In this document: piece by piece, positions 48,739 through 56,161 of the stretch
How positions within the stretch are numbered: the first letter of the stretch is position 1
Layout: every line of letters begins with the position of its first letter
From: VFKU01 sp964620045
GTDB lineage: Bacteria > Hydrogenedentota > Hydrogenedentia > Hydrogenedentales > GCA-2746185
DNA length: 64,000 nt
Assembly: GCA_964620045.1 (NCBI GenBank)
Contig: CAZUJL010000002.1
Location: forward strand, 1-64,000
Direction: 5' to 3'
Notes under the pieces: model-generated
Seen by the model: the letters and a program-made list of their open reading frames with translations, nothing else
What the model was told of the DNA's origin: nothing
The model's database searches: none
Made by a program: the position numbers and the translations under genes

Positions 48739-49872
48739 ATGGCAGATACAGAATGGGTCGATGTGGGCTCGGTCGAGGAGCTTTCCAAGCGCGAAGTCCA
48801 AACCGTACCCTGTGGCCAGCGATTCTTGGCCCTTACCTGTAAGAACGGCCAATTCGGCGCAATTTCCAACGTCTGCAACCACATGGGCGGTCCGCTCAGC
48901 GAAGGCAAGCTGGACGGCGACTACGTCGTTTGCCCCTGGCACTACTGGAAGTTTCACCGCACCACGGGCCTCGGCGAGCCCGGCTACGAGCTGGATGCTG
49001 TGCCCTCGCACGAGGTGAAAGTCGAAAATGGAAGGGTATTCGTGCGCTCCGTGCCCGCCACCAAGCGCACCCACTTGCCGCATCCACTCCCTCCGCTCGC
49101 GCGGACTCCAGAGCGCGGCCCGGGCCCCGTGCGCGTGCTCGGCATCTCGACGACGGCGATGACCGACAAGCACCCGCGCTACAGCACGTCGGACGATCTG
49201 CTCGACGAAGCGCTGCGCCACGCCGGCGAAAAACTCGGTTGCGAAACCAAACTGATCCGGATGCGCGAGCTGAACTTTCGCGCCTGCGAAGGCTTCTACT
49301 CGAAATCCGCGAAAGCGTGCACCTGGCCCTGCTCGATCACGATGATGGACAAGAAGGATCAGATGGATCAGGTCTACGAAGGCGTGGTGCACTGGGCCGA
49401 CGTGATTCTCGTGTCGACGCCGATCCGCTGGGGTTCCGCGAGCAGCCTTTACTACAAGATGATCGAACGCATGAACTGCATCCAGAACCAGGAGACCATC
49501 GCGAACAAGCACCTGCTCAAGAACAAGGTGGCCGGGTTCATCGTCACCGGCGGCCAAGACGGCATTCAGGCCGTCGCCGGCCAAATGCTGGGGTTTTTCG
49601 CAGAAATCGGTTGCCAGTTCCCGCAGTTCCCCTACATCGCGCATTCGCGTGGTTGGAGCGCGGAGGACATGGAGAACAATATGCGTTACGTGCAGCAGTC
49701 CGCCGCGCTGCACGAAGGCGCCGATGCCTTGGCCGCGCGCTGCGTTGAAATGGCGCAGCTTCTCGTCGATGGCGCACTGCCCGAATTGCCGATGGCGCGC
49801 GGCGGTCGCAAGGCGCATGAACTCGACACGCGCGCGCAGTTACGCAGCACGGGAGAGGCCGCCGCTCCTTGA
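48739..49872 (+). CDS. Rieske domain fused to flavodoxin-like (NADPH-dependent FMN reductase) domain
   Basis: A 377-aa two-domain cytosolic protein. Residues 1-105 form a Rieske [2Fe-2S] domain with both ligand pairs, CNHMGGP and CPWHYWKF, of the bacterial NirD/ferredoxin-component type. Residues about 130-350 form a flavodoxin-like/NADPH-dependent FMN reductase domain (RVLGISTTAMTDKH, STSDDLLDEALRHA, ADVILVSTPIRWGSASSLYYKMIERM, GFIVTGGQDGIQAVAGQML). A short Pro/Arg linker joins them. The fusion implies electron transfer between Fe-S cluster and flavin in one chain. ATG 48739 follows AGGAG. The physiological partner is unknown. Confidence 0.86.
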   Translation: MADTEWVDVGSVEELSKREVQTVPCGQRFLALTCKNGQFGAISNVCNHMGGPLSEGKLDGDYVVCPWHYWKFHRTTGLGEPGYELDAVPSHEVKVENGRVFVRSVPATKRTHLPHPLPPLARTPERGPGPVRVLGISTTAMTDKHPRYSTSDDLLDEALRHAGEKLGCETKLIRMRELNFRACEGFYSKSAKACTWPCSITMMDKKDQMDQVYEGVVHWADVILVSTPIRWGSASSLYYKMIERMNCIQNQETIANKHLLKNKVAGFIVTGGQDGIQAVAGQMLGFFAEIGCQFPQFPYIAHSRGWSAEDMENNMRYVQQSAALHEGADALAARCVEMAQLLVDGALPELPMARGGRKAHELDTRAQLRSTGEAAAP

Positions 49873-49976
49873 CCGGCGTGGCGCGGCATGCTATAGCAAG
49901 GCGCCCCGCGCGGAACCCAGGCCGGAGTCCGCACCGCGGGGACGAACCCATGTAGAGAGTCGGGAGAGGGCGAAGA

Positions 49977-51500
49977 ATGAGCAACGGACAACAAAGCGAT
50001 CCAATGGCGGGCGTAAAACCCCAATACCTGTTTTGGGCGTGCTGGGTCGCCCTGGTGGCCACGGCCTTCGTGTTCATCGTGCGCACGCAGATCCTGGACA
50101 CCTGGGGCGTCGAGTTCGGTTTGGACAAGACGCAGCTAGGCACTCTGAACGGCGCCGGCCTGTGGCCCTTCGCATTCACCATCGTGCTCTTCAGTCTCAT
50201 CATCGATAAGATCGGATACGGCCGCGCAATGGCCTTCGCGTGGGTGTGCCACGCGGCTTCCGTCATCATCATGGTCACCGCGAAGAGCTACACGGCGCTC
50301 TACATCGGCTCCATCGTGGCCGCGCTCGGCAACGGCACCGTTGAAGCTGTCATCAATCCCGTTGTCGCCACCATGTTCTCCAAGAACAAAGTGAAGTGGC
50401 TCAACATGCTGCACGCCGGCTGGCCCGCGGGCCTCGTGGTGGGCGGCATTTTCGCGATGGCCATGGGCGCCACAGACTGGCGTTGGAAAGTTGGTCTGTT
50501 GATGATCCCGACACTCGTGTACGGTGTCATGCTTTTCGGCCAGAAGTTTCCGATCCACGAGCGCGTGGCGGCGGGCGTGTCCTACCGTGACATGCTCAAG
50601 GAACTCGGCGCCATCGGCGCGCTGATCATCGTGGCCCTCATGGTCCGCCAGCTCGGCACCGACTTCCACTTCAGCACGAACTTCCAGATTGTGCTGATCG
50701 CGGGTCTCACCATTGCCTACGGCGCGTATGTGCGGTCGCTCGGCCGCCCGCTGCTCATCATCCTCATGCTCATCATGCTGCCGCTCGCCACCACCGAGCT
50801 CGGCACCGACGGCTGGATCACGCTGCTCCTCACGCCGACCGCCGCCGAAATGGGTATGAACGCCGGCTGGGTGCTGGTCTACACCTCCGCGATCATGATG
50901 GTGTTGCGATTCTCCGCCGGCCCGATCGTGCACCGCATTCAGCCGCTCGGCTTGCTGGCGGTCTCCGCCACGCTCGGCGTGCTGGGTCTTACGTTCCTGT
51001 CCAGGGCCGAAGGCGCGATGATCTTCGCCGCCGCCACGTTGTACGGCATCGGCAAGAGCTTCTTCTGGCCCACCACGCTCGGCATTGTGGCGGAGCAGTT
51101 CCCGAAGGGCGGCGCGCTCACCCTGAACACCATCGCCGGTGTCGGCATGATTGGCGTGGGCGTTGTCGGCAGCGTGTTCATCGGCGCGATCCAGGATCGC
51201 GAGATCGTTGCGAAACTCGAATCGGCCAACCCCGAAATTCACGCGCAGGTGCTCGGCGAAGAGAAGGAAAGCGTGCTCGGCACCTACCGCGCGGTCGATC
51301 AGGCCAAAGTCGACACGCTCTCCGCGGAGCAGCAGGCGATTGTGACCGCCGCCAGCGACGAAGCCAAGAAAGACGCGCTCGGCACCATGGCGATCTTCCC
51401 GGGCATCATGCTCGTCAGCTATCTCATTCTCATGGCATACTTCCGGGCGAAGGGTGGCTACAAACCAGTGGCTCTGGATGGCGCCGCCTCACACGGATAG
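49977..51500 (+). CDS. Major facilitator superfamily transporter
   Basis: A 507-aa 12-TM-type permease. TM1 begins near residue 17 (LFWACWVALVATAFVFIV), and the MFS loop after TM2 is present as IIDKIGYGRAMAF. The C-terminal half has a charged periplasmic or cytoplasmic loop (about 405-465, NPEIHAQVLGEEKE...) before the last TM helix, which is unusual in length. A polar tail ends the protein. ATG 49977 follows GGGAGAGG. The substrate is not identifiable. A clear Rho-independent hairpin follows its stop, inside the beginning of the next open frame. Confidence 0.86.
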   Translation: MSNGQQSDPMAGVKPQYLFWACWVALVATAFVFIVRTQILDTWGVEFGLDKTQLGTLNGAGLWPFAFTIVLFSLIIDKIGYGRAMAFAWVCHAASVIIMVTAKSYTALYIGSIVAALGNGTVEAVINPVVATMFSKNKVKWLNMLHAGWPAGLVVGGIFAMAMGATDWRWKVGLLMIPTLVYGVMLFGQKFPIHERVAAGVSYRDMLKELGAIGALIIVALMVRQLGTDFHFSTNFQIVLIAGLTIAYGAYVRSLGRPLLIILMLIMLPLATTELGTDGWITLLLTPTAAEMGMNAGWVLVYTSAIMMVLRFSAGPIVHRIQPLGLLAVSATLGVLGLTFLSRAEGAMIFAAATLYGIGKSFFWPTTLGIVAEQFPKGGALTLNTIAGVGMIGVGVVGSVFIGAIQDREIVAKLESANPEIHAQVLGEEKESVLGTYRAVDQAKVDTLSAEQQAIVTAASDEAKKDALGTMAIFPGIMLVSYLILMAYFRAKGGYKPVALDGAASHG

Positions 51501-51521
51501 CGCAGGAAGAAGTATTTGATC

Positions 51522-51917
51522 ATGCACGGCCGTCGTTCGGAGTTGGAGTTCTGGACGACGGCCGTTTTTCTTTGGTACGCAACGGCGGCCCATGCGGCCG
51601 GGCCCGATCAGGCCGGCGAATCCCGTGAACTGATCGCCACCACCATCGCTTTTCCGTTGCTGACCATCGCGACGTCCCTCGGCCTGGTCTTGCTGGGCCG
51701 CCGTGCCGGACACGCCCATTCGATGCTTCGTGCCGTGCTCGGTGCGTTGGTTGGACTGATTCTCTCGGTAGGGCTGGGCCTTGCTCTGATGGCGGATGAC
51801 GCCCGCGATGCCGCCTTTGTGGCGACCAGTCTGTTTACGCTCGGCGCAATCCCGACCGGGTTAATAGGCCTTGTTGTGGGTGGGTTGGCAGGGTTGCAGC
51901 GCCGCGAAGAGCCGTAG
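51522..51917 (+). CDS. Small hydrophobic membrane protein, start uncertain
   Basis: 131 aa from ATG 51522. The N terminus (TTAVFLWYATAAHA) looks like a signal peptide or TM, followed by three TM-like segments: LIATTIAFPLLTIATSLGLV, AVLGALVGLILSVGLGLALM and SLFTLGAIPTGLIGLVVGG. I do not recognise a family. The first 15 codons coincide with a perfect hairpin plus T-run that looks like the terminator of the preceding MFS gene. So either this start region doubles as terminator, or the true start is downstream (ATG 51723 or an alternative codon). Supporting evidence is the AGGAAG upstream and the uninterrupted hydrophobic frame. Confidence 0.5.
   Translation: MHGRRSELEFWTTAVFLWYATAAHAAGPDQAGESRELIATTIAFPLLTIATSLGLVLLGRRAGHAHSMLRAVLGALVGLILSVGLGLALMADDARDAAFVATSLFTLGAIPTGLIGLVVGGLAGLQRREEP
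51526..51570 (+). terminator. Rho-independent terminator of the MFS gene
   Basis: ACGGCCGTCGT (51526-51536) pairs perfectly with ACGACGGCCGT (51555-51565) and is followed by TTTTC. It starts 25 bases after the MFS stop and overlaps the first codons of the following open frame. Confidence 0.85.
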
Positions 51918-51982
51918 GACTCGCCCGATAACCCGTTTGTCTGGCATACTTTAAGGCCGTTTTGGCGCGGAAGGAGTCATTC

Positions 51983-52999
51983 GTGGCCGTCCCGATGCTT
52001 TTCGTTATCAGCTCGCCCCGTTCGGGCAGCACCATGCTCGAGCGCATGCTCGAATCGCACTCGCAGATCCTCGGCGGACCCGAGCCGCACCTGCTCACGC
52101 CGCTGGCGCATCTCGGCATTTGGGACAAGGTCGACAAAGCGCCCTACGACCACGTGCTCGCCGCCGAATCGCAGAAGCTGTTCGTCGATCGCCTCCCGAA
52201 AAAAGAACAGGACTATTGGGACGCGTGTCGCGCGTATTGCGATGTGCTCTACGGCCGATTCATGCAAGGTAGCACCAAAAAAATCTGTCTCGACAAAACA
52301 CCCGCCTACGGTCTGATCCTGCCGTTCATGGCAAAAGTGTTTCCGGACGCGAAGTTCGTCGTCCTCACGCGTCATCCGCTCGCGACCTTCTCTTCTTATG
52401 CAAACTCCTTCTTCGACGGCGACTACCAGACCGCAATGAACTACAACCCGCTGCTGCAGCGCTACATCCCCGCGATGGCGAAGTTCCTGCGCCAGAAGGA
52501 TGTGCCCGCGTTCCACATCAAGTACGAAGACCTCGTCGCCGATCCCGAAACGCAGATGGAAAAAATGTACGCCTACATCGGCGTGCCCTTTGAACGCGAC
52601 ACGATCAACTACGGCGAGAAGCCGCGTGAGCCAGAAGCTGCCAAGGGCCTCGGCGATCCGATCGGCGTGAAGCAGCACACACGCCCGTCCACTGCGTCGC
52701 TGAACAAGTGGGTCGAAGAGCTGTCGATGGATGCCGACAAAAAGGCGCTGATGGAGCGCACCATTGAAGCGCTCGACGCCGCCGACCTCGAAACCCTGGG
52801 TTACCCGAAGGACCAGATCTGGGCCCCCATGGCGGCCGCCGCCGGCAAGACCTTTACGCCCAAAAAGCAGAAGCTGGACCGCTACCGCCTGCAGCGCAAG
52901 GCCATCATGCGCCTGCGCGGTCTGGCCCAGAAGAACGCAGCATTTCGAAAACTGCTAAATACGATGCGGCTGGGTGCCGATGTACTGCTGAGGGAATAG
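51983..52999 (+). CDS. Sulfotransferase family protein
   Basis: A 338-aa cytosolic enzyme that should transfer sulfate from PAPS to an acceptor. The 5'-phosphosulfate-binding loop is FVISSPRSGSTMLERML near residue 10, the 3'-phosphate-binding region KFVVLTRHPLATFSSYANS near 120, and a DLVADPETQMEKMYAYIGVPF block near 180 is typical of bacterial sulfotransferase_3/PAPS-type enzymes. GTG 51983 follows AAGGAG by 7 bases; a TTG at 51962 has no site. The acceptor, which could be a peptide, sugar or lipid, is unknown. The rest of the sulfation pathway is not in the window. Confidence 0.88.
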   Translation: MAVPMLFVISSPRSGSTMLERMLESHSQILGGPEPHLLTPLAHLGIWDKVDKAPYDHVLAAESQKLFVDRLPKKEQDYWDACRAYCDVLYGRFMQGSTKKICLDKTPAYGLILPFMAKVFPDAKFVVLTRHPLATFSSYANSFFDGDYQTAMNYNPLLQRYIPAMAKFLRQKDVPAFHIKYEDLVADPETQMEKMYAYIGVPFERDTINYGEKPREPEAAKGLGDPIGVKQHTRPSTASLNKWVEELSMDADKKALMERTIEALDAADLETLGYPKDQIWAPMAAAAGKTFTPKKQKLDRYRLQRKAIMRLRGLAQKNAAFRKLLNTMRLGADVLLRE

Positions 53000-53033
53000 T
53001 TCGCGGCTGGTGCACGTCTAGATCTTATTGCGT

Positions 53034-53062
53034 GGGGGACACCAAAACCACGGGCCCGTGGT
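53034..53062. repeat. GGGGGACACC sequence with adjacent 16-base palindrome
   Basis: GTGGGGGACACC is followed by ACCACGGGCCCGTGGT (53047-53062), a perfect palindrome. The same head occurs before the GH172-like and acyl-CoA dehydrogenase genes. Probably a REP-type remnant. Confidence 0.45.
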
Positions 53063-53155
53063 CAAACCCTAGGCGCAGTAGGCCTGGTCTTGCGGGGGAT
53101 TCCCGCGCCGGGCAAAATGCGGCATAATGGCCGCAGGCAGGCGGCGGATACTGAA

Positions 53156-53545
53156 ATGCCATTCGAACTGGATCGCGATATCCCGGACGCTGACGCGCGC
53201 AAGTGGGCCATGTTGTGCCACTTGGGCGGTTTGATCAGCCTTGTCATTCCCATGCCGCTCGCCAATGTCGTCATTCCCTTCATCGTGTGGCAGGCCAAGC
53301 GCCACGAGCATCCGTACATCGACGTGCAAGGCCGCGAGTCGTTGAACTTCCAAATCTCGATCGCGCTGCTCGCGATCGTAGCGTGGGTCGTGATTCTCGT
53401 GCTCAAGCAAGTCTGGATCGGCTACCTCTTGTTCTGGGTGCCCACGCTCATCTGGATCGCGCAACTCGGCGGCACGGTCGTCGGCGCGATTCGGGCCTAC
53501 GACGGCGAACGGTTCCGCTTCCCGCTCATTCTTCGGTTCGTGTAA
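53156..53545 (+). CDS. DUF4870 membrane protein
   Basis: A 129-aa protein of the DUF4870 (Tic20-like) family of small membrane proteins of unknown function. The family start is clear: DADARKWAMLCHLGGLI then PLANVVIPFIVWQAKRHEHP, YIDVQGRESLNFQISIALL, and a final TM pair ending GAIRAYDGERFRFPL. Three TM segments are predicted. ATG 53156 is chosen because it begins just before the conserved block; ATG 53117 is in frame and adds 13 residues, and neither has a strong Shine-Dalgarno. It sits 31 bases before three small lipoprotein genes in the same direction. Confidence 0.85.
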   Translation: MPFELDRDIPDADARKWAMLCHLGGLISLVIPMPLANVVIPFIVWQAKRHEHPYIDVQGRESLNFQISIALLAIVAWVVILVLKQVWIGYLLFWVPTLIWIAQLGGTVVGAIRAYDGERFRFPLILRFV

Positions 53546-53576
53546 ACTCACCTTCGTTGTTGAGGAGGGTAGATTT

Positions 53577-53927
53577 ATGCGCGCGATCGGTCCGACTCTC
53601 TGCCGACTGTTGGTGGTCTTCACTGTCACCATCCTGCTCGCCGCGTGTGCGACCAATGGCGAAGCCAAAGCCCCTGATCCCGGCTCGAAGAAGTGGTACG
53701 CCGCGCGTATCGCGGAGATTGAACAGGCCAAAGCCGATGGTCATCTGACCGAGCAGGAATACCTCACGCTCAAAAGCGAAGCCGACGACACGCGGCAGGA
53801 ATACATCAGCGCGTCGCGATACAACAACTATCCGCCCGTGGGTATAGGCCTCGGCTTTGGGACGTATCACTATCATGGGGGCGGCGGTCATCACGGCGGT
53901 GGCGGCACTCCGGGACATAAACCCTAA
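53577..53927 (+). CDS. Small SHOCT-like lipoprotein, paralogue 1 of 3
   Basis: A 116-aa lipoprotein with lipobox ILLAAC near residue 23. The mature protein has a conserved block, PGSKKWYAARIAEIEQAKAD then GHLTEQEYLTLKSEADDTR, resembling SHOCT (short C-terminal) motifs, and a Gly/His-rich tail (GTYHYHGGGGHHGGGG) that could bind metal. GGAGGG precedes ATG 53577. The next two genes encode paralogues. The family as a whole is one I do not know by name. Confidence 0.78.
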   Translation: MRAIGPTLCRLLVVFTVTILLAACATNGEAKAPDPGSKKWYAARIAEIEQAKADGHLTEQEYLTLKSEADDTRQEYISASRYNNYPPVGIGLGFGTYHYHGGGGHHGGGGTPGHKP

Positions 53928-53964
53928 GGCAACGTTCGGTTCGCGCACGCAGGAGTAAGCGCTC

Positions 53965-54318
53965 ATGCAGACCTTCGCACACGTTTCCAGCCGCATACTG
54001 GCGATTCTGGCGATCTCTACTCTCTTGGCGGCATGCGCCAGCAACGGCGAACCTAAAACATACGAACCGGGCTCGAAAAAGTGGTACGACCAGCGCATTC
54101 AGGAAATCGAGACCGCCAAGGCCGAAGGCAAACTCACGGATGAGGAATACCTCAAACTAAAAGGCGAAGCCGACGCCAGCCGGCAGGAATTCATCGACGC
54201 GCGCAACGACAGCACAAACGCGGTCGTTGATATGGGCTTCGGAAGTGGGTACGGCACGGGACGCTACCACGGCGGGCCCGGTGCGCAGAGGCCGCCGTCC
54301 AGCAGCAAGCCGCGGTAA
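53965..54318 (+). CDS. Small SHOCT-like lipoprotein, paralogue 2 of 3
   Basis: A 117-aa lipoprotein, lipobox STLLAAC near residue 24. It shares the block PGSKKWYDQRIQEIETAKAE then GKLTDEEYLKLKGEADASRQ with its upstream neighbour at more than half the positions, but its tail (GFGSGYGTGRYHGGPG, then Pro/Ser-rich) has fewer His residues. AGGAG precedes ATG 53965. The spacing to the neighbours (37 and 5 bases) suggests one transcript. Its function is unknown; tandem duplication is the likely origin. Confidence 0.78.
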   Translation: MQTFAHVSSRILAILAISTLLAACASNGEPKTYEPGSKKWYDQRIQEIETAKAEGKLTDEEYLKLKGEADASRQEFIDARNDSTNAVVDMGFGSGYGTGRYHGGPGAQRPPSSSKPR

Positions 54319-54323
54319 GCGCC

Positions 54324-54608
54324 ATGCGAATTCCGTGGACCACCATAAGCTCGCGCGTGATGATCGTTGTGATCGCGGCATTCACCCTCTTCGGGTGCGT
54401 GACCAATCCCAACGCGCCGCCCGAACCCGGATCCGAACTGTGGTACACGCAGCGGATGCAGGAGATCGAAGCGGCGAAAGCCGAGGGGCATCTCACTCCA
54501 GAGCAGTACTTGTCGCTGAAAAACGAGGCCGATGCGACGCGCGCCGCACGCATCAACGCCTCGCGATACTCCGATTCGTCGAATTACTGGTTCGAAAACT
54601 ACCACTAA
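54324..54608 (+). CDS. Small SHOCT-like lipoprotein, paralogue 3 of 3
   Basis: A 94-aa lipoprotein, lipobox TLFGC near residue 25. The shared block PGSELWYTQRMQEIEAAKAE then GHLTPEQYLSLKNEADATRA is followed by a short aromatic tail (YWFENYH) instead of the Gly-rich one. It begins 5 bases after the previous stop without an obvious Shine-Dalgarno, so it may depend on coupling. It is the shortest and most divergent of the three. Confidence 0.75.
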   Translation: MRIPWTTISSRVMIVVIAAFTLFGCVTNPNAPPEPGSELWYTQRMQEIEAAKAEGHLTPEQYLSLKNEADATRAARINASRYSDSSNYWFENYH

Positions 54609-54748
54609 GCAGACCGTGTAAACGAAGCCTTCCCTCTGCCGCACATTTCTGAACGCGATCGCGGGTGATTTACAAATCTGGGCACCGGCTCACGCACCAC
54701 GATTTCGCATTTCTCCACACCTGCCGCACGATTCGCCGTTCCCAAGAC

Positions 54749-54765
54749 TTGGCACAGAGGCTGCT
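54749..54765 (+). promoter_or_regulatory. Sigma-54 (RpoN)-type -24/-12 promoter
   Basis: TTGGCACAGAGGCTGCT matches the -24/-12 consensus TTGGCAC-N5-TTGCT except at one position of the second element. The invariant GG (54751-54752) and GC (54763-54764) are exactly 10 bases apart. Transcription would start near 54776, 30 bases before the 56-aa gene. No sigma-54 activator gene is in the window. The region upstream (54609-54748) has no recognisable gene. Confidence 0.65.
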
Positions 54766-54805
54766 AAATAGTTGTCAAGAGTTTACCGGAAGGAACTCCT
54801 GACCA

Positions 54806-54976
54806 ATGAGGAACGAAGCTGCCATGAACCTGAACGAATCCCCCGAAGCCATGCTCCAGATGCTCTATGCCGCCCAGATGCGCCTGTTTCGCGCCGAATG
54901 CGATCGCGTGATTGGTCCGCTGGCCGATATCGTGAAAGACGAAGACTTCAAAGGCGAGATCCACTTCGCCGCGTGA
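54806..54976 (+). CDS. Small 56-aa protein of unknown function
   Basis: A short gene missed by length filters. ATG 54806 has AAGGAA upstream; ATG 54824, preceded by GAGGAA, would give 50 aa. The protein begins MRNEAAMNLNESPEAML and is soluble, mostly helical, with an acidic second half (PLADIVKDEDFKGEI). No TM segment and no motif I recognise. A sigma-54-type promoter lies just upstream and a strong terminator just downstream, so it is a separate monocistronic unit. That context is the main evidence that it is real. Confidence 0.6.
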   Translation: MRNEAAMNLNESPEAMLQMLYAAQMRLFRAECDRVIGPLADIVKDEDFKGEIHFAA

Positions 54977-55009
54977 CCGCAGCCCCACGCGACGAGATGC
55001 TCTAAGCAA

Positions 55010-55050
55010 GAAGCGGACGCCGGAAGCCATCCCGGCGCCCGCTTCCTTTT
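55010..55050 (+). terminator. Rho-independent terminator of the 56-aa gene
   Basis: GAAGCGGACGCCGG pairs with CCGGCGCCCGCTTC with one A-C mismatch and an 8-base loop, followed by CTTTTCT. It also separates this unit from the convergent DinB gene. Confidence 0.82.
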
Positions 55051-55062
55051 CTGAATTCGAAA

Positions 55063-55557
55063 TTAACCCTGCTCGTCCGCCGACGGTCCATAAATGCTCG
55101 GCACCGGCTGGCCCAGCAGGCGCACGTACACCGAGAGCTGTCCGCGATGGTGAATCGTGTGGTTGATCACCCACGTGCGGATGACGGCCACCTTCGGCAT
55201 TTCCAGCAACGTCTGACCCTTCTGCGTCATCTTCCACGGCGCCATGAGCGCCTGATCGGTCACGCCACCCTTCATCGCCTTCAGCGTGCCCGCGACGAGC
55301 GCGTCGAAGGTTTGCAACAGCTCCGCCTTCGTCTTCGGCACATAGGGTTTGTAATCGTCAATCTTGAACTCGCCGTGCGCGAGCGTGTCCGGTGTCCATC
55401 CCTGGATTTCAGTGATGTGCGAAGCCAGCGCGCCTGCCGCCATCGACTTGTCGTGCGGTTTCCAGCCGAACTTGTCCTCCGGCACGCGCTCAATCACTTT
55501 GCGCGTCGTAGCGGCTTCGTGCTGATACTCCATCGCGAATGCATCGATCATTCCCAT
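55063..55557 (-). CDS. DinB-family (four-helix, metal-dependent) protein
   Basis: A 164-aa protein of the DinB/YfiT group. Metal-ligand histidines are seen in ALASHITEI near residue 47 and INHTIHHRGQLSVYVRLLG near 135, the classic DinB C-terminal helix. Members include thiol-dependent transferases (mycothiol or bacillithiol related), but many have unknown roles. ATG 55557 follows GGAGGAG. It stands alone, convergent with the 56-aa gene, and is 52 bases after the TetR gene on the same strand. Confidence 0.88.
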   Translation of the reverse strand: MGMIDAFAMEYQHEAATTRKVIERVPEDKFGWKPHDKSMAAGALASHITEIQGWTPDTLAHGEFKIDDYKPYVPKTKAELLQTFDALVAGTLKAMKGGVTDQALMAPWKMTQKGQTLLEMPKVAVIRTWVINHTIHHRGQLSVYVRLLGQPVPSIYGPSADEQG

Positions 55558-55609
55558 GACAACATCTCCTCCTTGGCGCCCTGTATGCCAGGTGCGCGTT
55601 ACAACGTGA

Positions 55610-56158
55610 TTAGTTCTTGCCGCCGCAGGCCAGCAGGATTTCGCGCGAGCGGGCGTCGTCTGCCACGCTGCGCGCCATGATCAGCCCGCCCAGCAGGCCC
55701 GCGAAAAATTGCCAGGCCTGGGCGCGCCGCTCGGTGTCGGTCGCGCCCTCCATGCGATCGGCGAATAGATCGATCACCTGATCAAGCCCCGCCTGCATCC
55801 AGCGCCGCGTTTCCTCATCGGCGCGCTGAAAATCCCCGCACAGCGCGGCAAAGGCGCAGCCGGCGCCGGGGTGGTCGCGGTGCTGTTCGGTCAAATAGAA
55901 ATTCGCAACCGCGCGCCGCCACGGCTCGCCCTTCAGTTTCGGATCCATCGCACCCACGCGCTTGCGCAACTCCTGCAGCGCGTCGCCCATCGCCGTGCGG
56001 AAGAGGTCCTCTTTCGAATCAAAGTGCTTGTAGAAGCCGCCCACCGTCAGCCCGCAGGCCTCCATCACATCCGGCACCGTGGTCGCCTTCACGCCGCGCT
56101 CGCGAAACATCTGCGAGGCCGCGCGCACGATTTTCTGTCGTGTTTCTTCCTTAGTCAT
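55610..56158 (-). CDS. TetR/AcrR-family transcriptional regulator
   Basis: A 182-aa repressor-type regulator. The N-terminal helix-turn-helix (KIVRAASQMFRERGVKATTV then PDVMEACGLTVGGFYKHFDS) spans residues 8-48; the C-terminal part (about 75-180) is the ligand-binding, dimerising domain typical of the AcrR/YcdC-like C-terminal family. It starts 3 bases after the molybdopterin oxidoreductase gene and is transcribed with it, so it may regulate that gene autogenously. No operator palindrome was found upstream of the oxidoreductase. Confidence 0.88.
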   Translation of the reverse strand: MTKEETRQKIVRAASQMFRERGVKATTVPDVMEACGLTVGGFYKHFDSKEDLFRTAMGDALQELRKRVGAMDPKLKGEPWRRAVANFYLTEQHRDHPGAGCAFAALCGDFQRADEETRRWMQAGLDQVIDLFADRMEGATDTERRAQAWQFFAGLLGGLIMARSVADDARSREILLACGGKN

Positions 56159-56161
56159 CGT

